This document shows positions 1 to 6,068 of a stretch of DNA of 8,439 bases, in pieces; position 1 is the first letter of the stretch; each line of letters opens with the position of its first letter. Made by a program: the position numbers and the translations under genes. The notes under the pieces were generated by a model that was not told the origin of the DNA, ran no database searches, and saw only the letters and a program-made list of their open reading frames with translations. Where the stretch lies: assembly GCA_003644175.1 (NCBI GenBank), contig QNBS01000085.1, positions 1-8,439 of the forward strand. The letters are read 5' to 3'. Source of the stretch: Planctomycetota bacterium (GTDB lineage: Bacteria > Planctomycetota > Phycisphaerae > Sedimentisphaerales > Anaerohalosphaeraceae).

Positions 1-1272
1 CCAAATAAAGATGGCTGAAGATGTGAGGTATTTTTGCGGAACATCCTTTTTCCCTCGTAAAAATGAGTATTTTCAACAAAAGACATCATGCAGTATTCAC
101 CCAAAAAACCAAGAAAAATAACTTAAAATCACAAAATATTTTAACCGCTCGCATGAGGCCCTTTTTAGAGTGGACTCAAGGTTGGAAGAAAATGGCAAGG
201 CAAAAAGGCTTCAGGATATTCCGGGCTTCGTACACAGACCGTTCAACCGGCAGGCGTATGAAGTCCCGCAAGTGGTACATTGACTTCGCCGATCACAAGC
301 AGCGGCGTCACAGGCTGGCGGCAACGACCGACAAGCGAAGCACCGAGGCGCTTGCCCGCAACATCGAGGCCTTTGTCGGCTGTCGTATAGGAGGCCAGAG
401 ACCGGACGCAGAGCTTCAAAGGTGGTTAGAGGGTCTGTGCCGTCTGCGATCATGGACAAACTCGTGTCCTGGGGGCTTGTGGACGGCACACGGGCAGAGG
501 GCGGCAAGCCATTAGCTGCCCACCTTGCCGACTGGAAACAGAGCTTGATTGCTTCTGGATGTAGCGAAAAGCATATCGGGGCCGGAGCGGGCGCTGATCT
601 ACTTGGTAGCTTGCGAAACCGGACTGAGGGCCAACGAACTGCGCTTGCTCAGGGTGAACGATGTTAACTTCGACGGTATGACTTTGACTGTCAGACCCGA
701 TGTCAGTAAGAACGACAGGGGAGCTGTCATGCCTTTGAAGCCGTCAACGGCGAACTTGATTCGTGAGCACACCCGACAGAAGATGCCGTCAAGCCGCATA
801 TTCTCCGTGCCGTTGCAGCCGCACCTGATGATAAAGGCCGATTTGGCAAGGGCGGGTATTGAGTACAAGACCGACGAGGGCACGGCGTACTTTCACAGCC
901 TTCGCCACGTTTATGCAACGGCCCTCCCATGGGCGGCGGGCAATGTCAAAACTGCACAGAGTCTTATGAGACACTCTGATCCCCGGTTGACTCTGAATGT
1001 TTACACGCATGGAGTACCCGAACAAGAACGAGCAGCCATTGAAGCATTGCCGAATTTGTACTTGCCGGATGTACAGGGGAAGACCGGAACCGACGACAGG
1101 CCAATCGACCGTGTTTCGAGCGATGACGAAATCCGTCCTGCCATCTGCTCTGCCACCTGCTTTGCCACTTTGCTGCCAAATAACTGCAATAAACAGCAAT
1201 CAACAGCAAGAATAGGGGAAACCAAAAACCGCACTGACGGGCGAAAAGCGGCGATTTTGGCGAAAAAACCAA

Positions 1273-1320
1273 CGTCCCCGGCAGGATTCGAACCTGCAAC
1301 CTCTGGCTTCGGAGGCCAGC
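1273..1320. other. Candidate attachment site (3' half of tRNA-Arg)
   Basis: The 3' half of the tRNA (anticodon loop through T arm and acceptor strand) directly borders the integrase remnant. Tyrosine integrases commonly recombine within tRNA 3' halves and restore the tRNA sequence. The element would therefore lie on the low-coordinate side. The matching second att copy is not in the window, so the exact core cannot be defined. This is inference from position only. Confidence 0.35.
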
Positions 1321-1346
1321 GCTCTATCCAATTGGGCTACGGGGAC
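1273..1346 (-). tRNA. tRNA-Arg, anticodon CCG
   Basis: The minus strand folds as a 74-nt cloverleaf. The acceptor stem GTCCCCG/CGGGGAC has seven perfect pairs (1340-1346 with 1274-1280). The anticodon arm is CTGGC-CTCCGAA-GCCAG with anticodon CCG at 1310-1312, reading CGG. The variable loop has 5 nt, and the T arm is GCAGG-TTCGAAT-CCTGC. The discriminator is G (1273) and the next bases are TT, so CCA is not encoded and must be added by tRNA nucleotidyltransferase. The D stem (GCCC/GAGC) has one C-A mismatch at positions 12-23; the more usual sequence is GCTC, so this may be a tolerated variant. The gene lies wholly antisense to the tail of the integrase remnant. Confidence 0.97.
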
Positions 1347-1356
1347 AACGTGCTCT

Positions 1357-1385
1357 ATTAGATATACTTGGAGTCCTCACGTCAA
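1357..1385 (-). promoter_or_regulatory. Sigma70-type promoter of tRNA-Arg
   Basis: On the minus strand, TTGACG (1385-1380) is followed after exactly 17 nt by TCTAAT (1362-1357). Each hexamer matches the vegetative consensus at five of six positions. Transcription would start at about 1350, a few bases before the tRNA 5' end at 1346. The -10 box overlaps the last codons and stop of the integrase remnant on the opposite strand. Confidence 0.7.
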
Positions 1386-1430
1386 GGTTTTGTTTGAAAT
1401 CACCTCGGGTCGGGGCAATCCGTAGGCGTT

Positions 1431-1446
1431 GCGGCGCTGACGCCGC
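1431..1446. promoter_or_regulatory. GC-rich 6-bp hairpin before the operon promoter
   Basis: GCGGCG (1431-1436), a CTGA loop and CGCCGC (1441-1446) form a perfect inverted repeat. It ends at the base before the putative -35 element at 1447. It lacks a following T-run, so a terminator is unlikely. It could be an operator half-site pair or have no function. Confidence 0.3.
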
Positions 1447-1474
1447 TTGTAGTAACGCACAACATCGCTATAAT
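1447..1474 (+). promoter_or_regulatory. Candidate promoter of the carbohydrate operon
   Basis: A perfect TATAAT -10 box lies at 1469-1474, with a weak -35 (TTGTAG, three of six matches, 1447-1452) 16 nt upstream. Transcription would start near 1481, giving a leader of roughly 65 nt before the start codon at 1545. The weak -35 would fit an activator-dependent promoter, but no activator site can be named. Confidence 0.5.
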
Positions 1475-1544
1475 GCAATTTGTCAGAGAGCTTTTCTACA
1501 GAGCATGTTTGACAGCTTTAATTAACCTTTAGAGGAGAAAGAAT

Positions 1545-2411
1545 ATGAGCACAAGCAATCTTAACAGACGAAGCCTGTTACGCAATGCATCGGCAGCAGC
1601 GGCCGTGGCGGTTGCGGGGCCTAATGTGGCGTGGGCGGGGTCTAAACTGAAGCGCATGGTGACGAAAGGACGCATCAACCAGTCTGTCAGTAAGTGGTGC
1701 TATCGTAAACTCTCATTAGATGAACTTTGCGCCGCCGGGGTCAAGCTGGGGCTTAAGGGCATTGATCTGTTGGGGCCCGGTTCTTTCGCTACATTGAAGA
1801 AATACGGATTGATCTGCACCATGACCTCAGGTGGAGGAAATCTCATCGACAAGTCCAGGCATGACGAGGCTGTCAAGCGGATTCATTCGGCCATCGAGGC
1901 GAATGCCGAATACGGTTTTCCGAATGTGATCGCTATGGCCGGCAACCGAAGGGATATCCCCGACGACGATGTGGGTTTGAAGAATGCCGTGATCGGCCTT
2001 AAACGCGTAGCGTCTCTGGCGGAGAAGAAGAAGGTGAACGTCTGTATCGAATACCTTAACAGCAAGGTGAATCACAAAGGTTATATGTTCGACAATATGG
2101 CCTGGGGGGTTGAGGTCTGCAAACGCGTGGGCTCGCCCAATGTCAAAATACTCTATGACATCTATCATGCGCAGATTATGGAAGGCGACATCATTCGAAC
2201 TATCCGGAGGCATAAGGATGTCATCGGACACTACCATACCGGGGGCAATCCCGGGCGGAACGAGATTGACGAAACCCAGGAATTGTACTATCCGGCCATC
2301 ATGCGCGCGATTGCTGACAGCGGCTTTGAGGGCTATGTAGCGCATGAATTTGTTCCCAAACGCGACCCCCTGACGTCACTTGCTGAGGCTATTAAGATCT
2401 GTGACGTATAG
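1545..2411 (+). CDS. Tat-exported TIM-barrel sugar isomerase, hydroxypyruvate isomerase-like
   Basis: A 288-residue protein of the sugar phosphate isomerase/epimerase (AP endonuclease 2-like TIM barrel) superfamily, closest in motifs to hydroxypyruvate isomerase (Hyi/OtnI). The N-terminus is a twin-arginine signal: NRRSLLRNAS with Arg8-Arg9, an Ala-rich hydrophobic stretch, and AWA (29-31) as probable cleavage site. Active-site signatures are CIEYLNS (Glu169), LYDIYHAQIMEGD (Asp205, His208, Gln210), the GNPGRNE loop (234-240) and AHEF (Glu268). In the family the two glutamates and nearby Asp, His and Gln bind the divalent metal and carry out aldose-ketose isomerisation. The start is firm: GAGGAG at 1532-1537 lies 7 nt before the ATG. 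It is the first gene of a three-gene operon with a VCBS lipoprotein and a GH106-like enzyme, so the substrate may be a free or modified sugar released outside the cytoplasm rather than hydroxypyruvate. The fold and export call are firm; the substrate is unknown. Confidence 0.88.
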   Translation: MSTSNLNRRSLLRNASAAAAVAVAGPNVAWAGSKLKRMVTKGRINQSVSKWCYRKLSLDELCAAGVKLGLKGIDLLGPGSFATLKKYGLICTMTSGGGNLIDKSRHDEAVKRIHSAIEANAEYGFPNVIAMAGNRRDIPDDDVGLKNAVIGLKRVASLAEKKKVNVCIEYLNSKVNHKGYMFDNMAWGVEVCKRVGSPNVKILYDIYHAQIMEGDIIRTIRRHKDVIGHYHTGGNPGRNEIDETQELYYPAIMRAIADSGFEGYVAHEFVPKRDPLTSLAEAIKICDV

Positions 2412-2425
2412 AGGACGCCGAGCAA

Positions 2426-3304
2426 ATGCGAATCAGGAAACGGCACATGGCGCCTTTAATTCACCCACTAACTTTACTAATGATTACGATGTTAATGTTT
2501 ACAGGATGCGCTGAATGTGACAGACGTGCTGAAATTGAAGTTAGTAACAAGTTTGATATTCTTTCCAATAGTGATGTTCCTGACACATGGCCTAAGGGCT
2601 TTTGGCGGCACCATACGATTGACGATTCTTCACTCGGCGCAGACGGAACTCGCTTTGGTGATATCAATGGCGACGGGCTGCTCGACATCACCACTCCGTG
2701 GGAACAGGGCGGAATAGTGCGTGTCTATATCAACCCGGGTAACAAAGGCCTGAAAGACCCCTGGCCGCAGGTTACAGCGGGCGAAGTAGGCGACCCGGAA
2801 GATTCTTTTTTTGTCGACCTTGACGGCGACGGCCATCTCGACGTTGTCAGTGCCTGCGAAGGAAAGACACAATCTATGTTCGTCCACTGGGCGCCGACAG
2901 ACCGTAGCAAATTACTCAACCCTGCGGCATGGACCACAAAACCGATACCATTTAACTCGGATGCCGTTCGCTGGATGTACGCATTTGCTATGCAGATCGA
3001 TGGAAAAGCAGGGGTAGATATCGTCGCCGCATCCAAATATGCTTTGCAGATCGATGGAAAAGCAGGTATAGAGGACAGCGCTGTTCTGGGCTGGTTCCAG
3101 TCGCCGGAAAATTCCCGCGACATGGCGAGCTGGCGCCGGCATCGACTTCTTTTGGGTACTTGGTTTATGACCTTAAGACCGAGCGATATCGATAAAGATG
3201 GAGACCTCGATATTGTCACGGTCGAAGAAAAAGGGCCTTATCTGGCAAAAGGTTATCAGGGCAAGGAATTAGGTGTCATCTGGTACGAAAACCCAGCCCG
3301 CTAA
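2426..3304 (+). CDS. VCBS/FG-GAP repeat lipoprotein
   Basis: A 292-residue secreted protein with three calcium-loop signatures of FG-GAP/VCBS beta-propeller blades: DINGDGLLD (79-87), DLDGDGHLD (131-139) and DIDKDGDLD (254-262). The N-terminus is a hydrophobic signal ending in FTGC, with Cys28 the probable lipidated residue. Phe at -3 is not the favoured lipobox residue, so lipidation is likely but not certain. ATG 2426 has a distant GAGG (2411-2414). ATG 2447 (Met8) has AGGA about 8 nt upstream and still leaves a full signal, so the true start may be 2447. It begins 14 nt after the isomerase stop and must be co-transcribed. Such proteins are abundant in planctomycetes next to glycoside hydrolases and are thought to bind carbohydrate or protein; no enzymatic role is visible. 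The protein ends just after GVIWYENP. Relatives I recall usually continue with another blade, so it may be C-terminally short. It contains an internal duplicated DNA segment, listed separately. Confidence 0.8.
   Translation: MRIRKRHMAPLIHPLTLLMITMLMFTGCAECDRRAEIEVSNKFDILSNSDVPDTWPKGFWRHHTIDDSSLGADGTRFGDINGDGLLDITTPWEQGGIVRVYINPGNKGLKDPWPQVTAGEVGDPEDSFFVDLDGDGHLDVVSACEGKTQSMFVHWAPTDRSKLLNPAAWTTKPIPFNSDAVRWMYAFAMQIDGKAGVDIVAASKYALQIDGKAGIEDSAVLGWFQSPENSRDMASWRRHRLLLGTWFMTLRPSDIDKDGDLDIVTVEEKGPYLAKGYQGKELGVIWYENPAR
2991..3066 (+). repeat. 22-bp direct repeat, 54 bp apart, inside the VCBS gene
   Basis: Bases 2991-3012 and 3045-3066 are identical (22 bp, starting TGCAGATCGATGG). The period is 54 bp, so both copies are in the same reading frame and encode MQIDGKAG and LQIDGKAG. 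Similarity extends a few bases on each side and then ends. The second copy interrupts the usual passage from DIVA... to GWF seen in this protein type, so it looks like a local in-frame duplication. Confidence 0.75.
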
Positions 3305-3338
3305 GTACCTTTAGTTGTCTTGCTGTAAGGAGTTTATG

Positions 3339-5915
3339 ATGGGCGTGTATAAATACTGTTTGTGTGCGGCGATTGTTGTAATTGCGGCGATCTGTTGTTT
3401 GGGTTGTGCAGGTGATACAAATGTCGCATCCGGAGTCTGGCCTTTTGAGATCGAGGTCCGGCACAGGCCGGGGACTTATTGGTGGTGTCCGGGGAGTGCG
3501 TGGGATGAAGAGAGTATCGACTGGAACCTGGAGAATCTCAAGGCAGGCGGGATCGGCACGGTGCACATTGTTCCTATCTATGGCGCTAAAGGATACGAAG
3601 ATCGTTACATTACATTTCTGTCAAAAGAGTGGGTCGAGAAACTGCAATATATCTTGAAGAAGGCCGAGTCATTAGGGATGCAGGTGGATATGACGACGGG
3701 GACGGGTTGGTGTTTTGGCGGGCCGGACCTGGCGAAGGATCATTGGGATACCAGGGCCGTGCTCGATAAAAAGACGGGCAAGTTCGGTTTATCTGCGAAC
3801 CGAATGGTCAAGCGCGCGGCGCCGGGTGGGGTGGGGCATATGCTTAATCCGTTTTCACAGGGTGCAATCACGACTTATATAGATCGCTTTGATAAGGCCC
3901 TGGCTGGATTGGAGATTTTGCCGCGGGCGCAGTATCATGATTCGTTCGAGTATTCGGGCAACTGGTGTGCGGAGATGCCGGATGAGTTCAGGAAGCGTCG
4001 CGGTTACGATCTGAACGACTATTTGAAGGTTGTCTTCGGCGGCGACGAGGACAAGGACAAGGCCGCTCGTATTAAGTATGACTACCGGCTGACAGCGGCC
4101 GAGTTGCATCGGGAGTTCATTGAGACCTGGGCGGACTGGTCGCAGTCGAAGGGTATGCTGACGCGGAATCAGGCGCATGGTTCTCCTGCGAATCTTCTGG
4201 ATGTTTACGCGGCGGCGGATATTCCGGAGACGGAGATGTTCGGATCGCCGGAGTTTCCGATTCCGGGATTTCGGCACGATGAGCGGTTTACTCGCAGGGG
4301 TGATTCCGATCCTCGGATATGCAGAATGGCGTCGTCGGCTGCTCATGTAGCGCACGCGACTGGCAAGCAACTGGTGTCTTCGGAAAGCTGCACATGGATG
4401 CGAGAGCACTGGCATGGGACTTTGGGGCAGATCAAGCTGGAGATGGATTTGTTTTTTCTGATGGGGATTAATCATGTCTTCTACCACGGATCGTGCTATT
4501 CGGCGAAGGATGCGCCGTGGCCGGGCTGGTTTTTCTACGCATCGACCAAGGCGGACTGGCGTAATTCGATATGGCGCGATATGCCGCTGCTCAATGATTA
4601 CATTGCGCGGTGTCAGTCGGTGCTGCAGGCCGGAGAGCCCGCCAACGACGTGCTTGTATATTGGCCTATACACGATCTGTGGATGGACAGCGAGGGTCTT
4701 TTGAAGCCCCTGAAGGTCCACGACAATAGCTGGATCGACAAGCAGCGCGTGGGTGAACTCGCCAATCTTCTTGACAGTAAGGGTTATGCTTATGATTTCG
4801 TATCCGACAGGATGTTGGATTCGATTCGTTATCAAAACGGCCAGCTCCGTGCGCCGGGCGGGACGTACAAAGTTATTCTTGTCCCCAGGTGCACTTTCAT
4901 GCCTGCCGGGACGATGAAACGATTGGCCGATCTTGCAGGACAGGGAGCATCGATTATTTTTGGAGAAAAACTGCCCTCTGATGTTCCAGGTTATGGAAAT
5001 CTGGCCGAACGTCGCGCCGAATTTGCGAGAGAAAAATCGCGTCTTAAGAAAGTTGTGATCGCAAAGGATGCTGTAAGCGGCCTTGAGCGTGTTGGCGTTC
5101 AACGCGAGAGGCTGGCTGATCACGGTCTTCGCTATATTCGACGCAGGGTGGGGTCGGAGTACTGGTATTTTATCGCCAACCATACGGACCAGGCGGTTAC
5201 CGACTGGGTTAGTCTTGCGGCGCCTTTTGTTTCGGCGGTTCGTCATGACCCGATGGGCGGTCATTCGGTTTTACTGCCGACACAAAAGAAGGGGAAAGTA
5301 TATCTCGATATTTGGCCCGGCGAGACGTTTATCATACAGGCAAGCACGTCCGAACTTAGAGCCAGGCCCTTTGTCCCGACGACATCGGCGGGTGCGGCGT
5401 TTGAGTTGCAAGGCAAGTGGGAGATTGAGTTTGTCGAGGGCGGTCCCGTTTTGCCGGCCGGCTACAGTACCGATTCGTTGTCTTCGTGGACCGATGCTCC
5501 TGACGAGCGGGCGAAGGCTTTTGCGGGGACCGGTCGTTACAGATTGACTTTCGAGTTGCCGGACGGCTGCGATGCCGACGATTATCTGCTTGATCTGGGT
5601 GATGTTCGTGAGTCGGCGAGGGTGAAGATCAACGGCGCCGCTGCGGCTGATTTGTTTGCTCCGCCGATGCGTGCGCGTGTCGGTCGGTATTTGAAGAAGG
5701 GCGTCAATACGATAGAGATCGAGGTTACCAATCTTGCGGCAAACAGGATGCGCGACCTTGACCTGAGAGGCGTCGATTGGAAGATTATGAACGATATCAA
5801 CATCGTCAACCAGAACTACAAAAAGTTCGATGCCGCCAAATGGCCTTTGCAGCCGTCCGGCCTTTTGGGGCCGGTGACGTTAAGGCCGCTAAAAAGGTCA
5901 AGTCCGTTGAATTAG
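3339..5915 (+). CDS. GH106-like glycoside hydrolase (putative alpha-L-rhamnosidase), lipoprotein
   Basis: An 858-residue enzyme resembling glycoside hydrolase family 106 alpha-L-rhamnosidases, which remove terminal rhamnose from pectin-type and other polysaccharides. Features in order: a signal peptide with probable lipobox CLGC (Cys23); a TIM-barrel region starting RPGTYWWCPGSAWD (44-56) with GGIGTVHIVPIYG (70-82) and DMTTGTGWCFGGP (117-129); VKRAAPGG (157-164); DSFEY (201-205); QAHGSPANLLDVYAAADIPETE (278-299); SSESCTWMREHW (347-358); and GINHVFYHGSCYSAKDAPWPGWFFYAS (376-402). The C-terminal part (about 685-855) is a beta-sandwich of the GH2/galactose-binding type. Glu204, Glu297/299 and Glu349 are candidate catalytic acids, not assigned. 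ATG 3339 is chosen because AAGGAG (3327-3332) lies 6 nt upstream; ATG 3336 and TTG 3315 are alternatives. The protein is shorter than the roughly 1000-1100 residues common in the family, partly because the stretch between TRAVLDKK and VKRAAPGG is brief. Third gene of the operon, 34 nt after the VCBS stop. The family call is good; exact substrate unknown. Confidence 0.82.
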   Translation: MGVYKYCLCAAIVVIAAICCLGCAGDTNVASGVWPFEIEVRHRPGTYWWCPGSAWDEESIDWNLENLKAGGIGTVHIVPIYGAKGYEDRYITFLSKEWVEKLQYILKKAESLGMQVDMTTGTGWCFGGPDLAKDHWDTRAVLDKKTGKFGLSANRMVKRAAPGGVGHMLNPFSQGAITTYIDRFDKALAGLEILPRAQYHDSFEYSGNWCAEMPDEFRKRRGYDLNDYLKVVFGGDEDKDKAARIKYDYRLTAAELHREFIETWADWSQSKGMLTRNQAHGSPANLLDVYAAADIPETEMFGSPEFPIPGFRHDERFTRRGDSDPRICRMASSAAHVAHATGKQLVSSESCTWMREHWHGTLGQIKLEMDLFFLMGINHVFYHGSCYSAKDAPWPGWFFYASTKADWRNSIWRDMPLLNDYIARCQSVLQAGEPANDVLVYWPIHDLWMDSEGLLKPLKVHDNSWIDKQRVGELANLLDSKGYAYDFVSDRMLDSIRYQNGQLRAPGGTYKVILVPRCTFMPAGTMKRLADLAGQGASIIFGEKLPSDVPGYGNLAERRAEFAREKSRLKKVVIAKDAVSGLERVGVQRERLADHGLRYIRRRVGSEYWYFIANHTDQAVTDWVSLAAPFVSAVRHDPMGGHSVLLPTQKKGKVYLDIWPGETFIIQASTSELRARPFVPTTSAGAAFELQGKWEIEFVEGGPVLPAGYSTDSLSSWTDAPDERAKAFAGTGRYRLTFELPDGCDADDYLLDLGDVRESARVKINGAAAADLFAPPMRARVGRYLKKGVNTIEIEVTNLAANRMRDLDLRGVDWKIMNDINIVNQNYKKFDAAKWPLQPSGLLGPVTLRPLKRSSPLN

Positions 5916-6025
5916 GCGCAGGCTGCATATTCCTTTGGCGGGTGGTTTGCATGTTCCACCGCAGCGGCTAACTTTTTTGGCTCATCCGGACAATGCGCAG
6001 GTGGTTTGCCATATCGTAGACCCAG

Positions 6026-6065
6026 GAAAAATCGCCCGGGGCCCCGGATGCTCAAACGATTTTTC
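6026..6065. terminator. Inverted repeat between convergent genes, possible bidirectional terminator
   Basis: GAAAAATCG (6026-6034) and CGATTTTTC (6057-6065) are perfect 9-bp inverted arms with a 22-nt loop. The loop contains a 12-bp GC palindrome, CCGGGGCCCCGG (6036-6047), able to form a small inner hairpin. Both strands give an A-tract, stem and T-tract, as expected for a terminator shared by converging genes. It begins 110 nt after the glycoside hydrolase stop and lies 3 nt beyond the hflC stop. The large loop and T-tract inside the stem make it less than classical. Confidence 0.5.
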
Positions 6066-6068
6066 TCT

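Larger units (their letters stand above)
192..1361 (+). pseudogene. Decayed tyrosine recombinase (phage-type integrase), frameshifted and internally deleted
   Basis: Remnant of a site-specific tyrosine recombinase. The N-terminal part (ATG at 192, beginning MARQKGFRIFRASY) matches planctomycete-type integrases and runs in frame to about 437. There the homology moves to another plus frame (VPSAIMDKLVSWGL...SEKHI), as if one base were lost. Near 577 it returns to the first frame directly at SGPERALIYLVACETGLRANEL. Relatives have roughly 120-130 more residues here, covering most of the core-binding domain and the start of the catalytic domain, so a deletion is inferred. The catalytic domain keeps its full set: Arg in TGLRANEL (about 627), candidate Lys in VSKND (about 708), HSLRH (about 894-908), His in MRHSD (about 972) and Tyr in NVYTH (1002). 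The C-terminus reads antisense through tRNA-Arg to a stop at 1359-1361. A shorter product of the catalytic half from TTG 549 is possible, but without the DNA-clamping domain it is unlikely to recombine DNA. The family call is firm; pseudogene status is strongly supported. Confidence 0.85.

Noticed and set aside
133..142. AAAATATTTT palindrome upstream of the integrase
   Set aside because: Such palindromes arise by chance in AT-rich DNA, and nothing nearby supports a function.
63..191. N-terminal extension of the integrase from ATG 63
   Set aside because: Recognisable integrase sequence starts at MARQKGF (192). The upstream codons are AT-rich and unlike the family; a weak TTGCGG near 34 does not pair with a convincing -10.
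1827..2345. Minus-strand open frame (172 codons) within the isomerase gene
   Set aside because: It is antisense to a conserved TIM-barrel gene with no motif of its own.
3855..5264. Long open minus-strand frame (469 codons) inside the glycoside hydrolase gene
   Set aside because: It is fully antisense to a well-conserved enzyme, is rich in Arg and Ile as expected from reverse reading of this codon usage, and shows no recognisable domain or ribosome binding site.
5938..5978. Hairpin GGTGG...CCACC (5941-5960) followed by a T-run at 5973-5978 as terminator of the glycoside hydrolase gene
   Set aside because: The T-run starts more than 10 nt after the stem, too far for a standard intrinsic terminator. 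The inverted repeat at 6026-6065 is the better candidate.
5941..6009. GGTGGTTTGC occurring twice (5941-5950 and 6000-6009)
   Set aside because: Only 10 bp, with no flanking similarity; too short to call a repeat with meaning.
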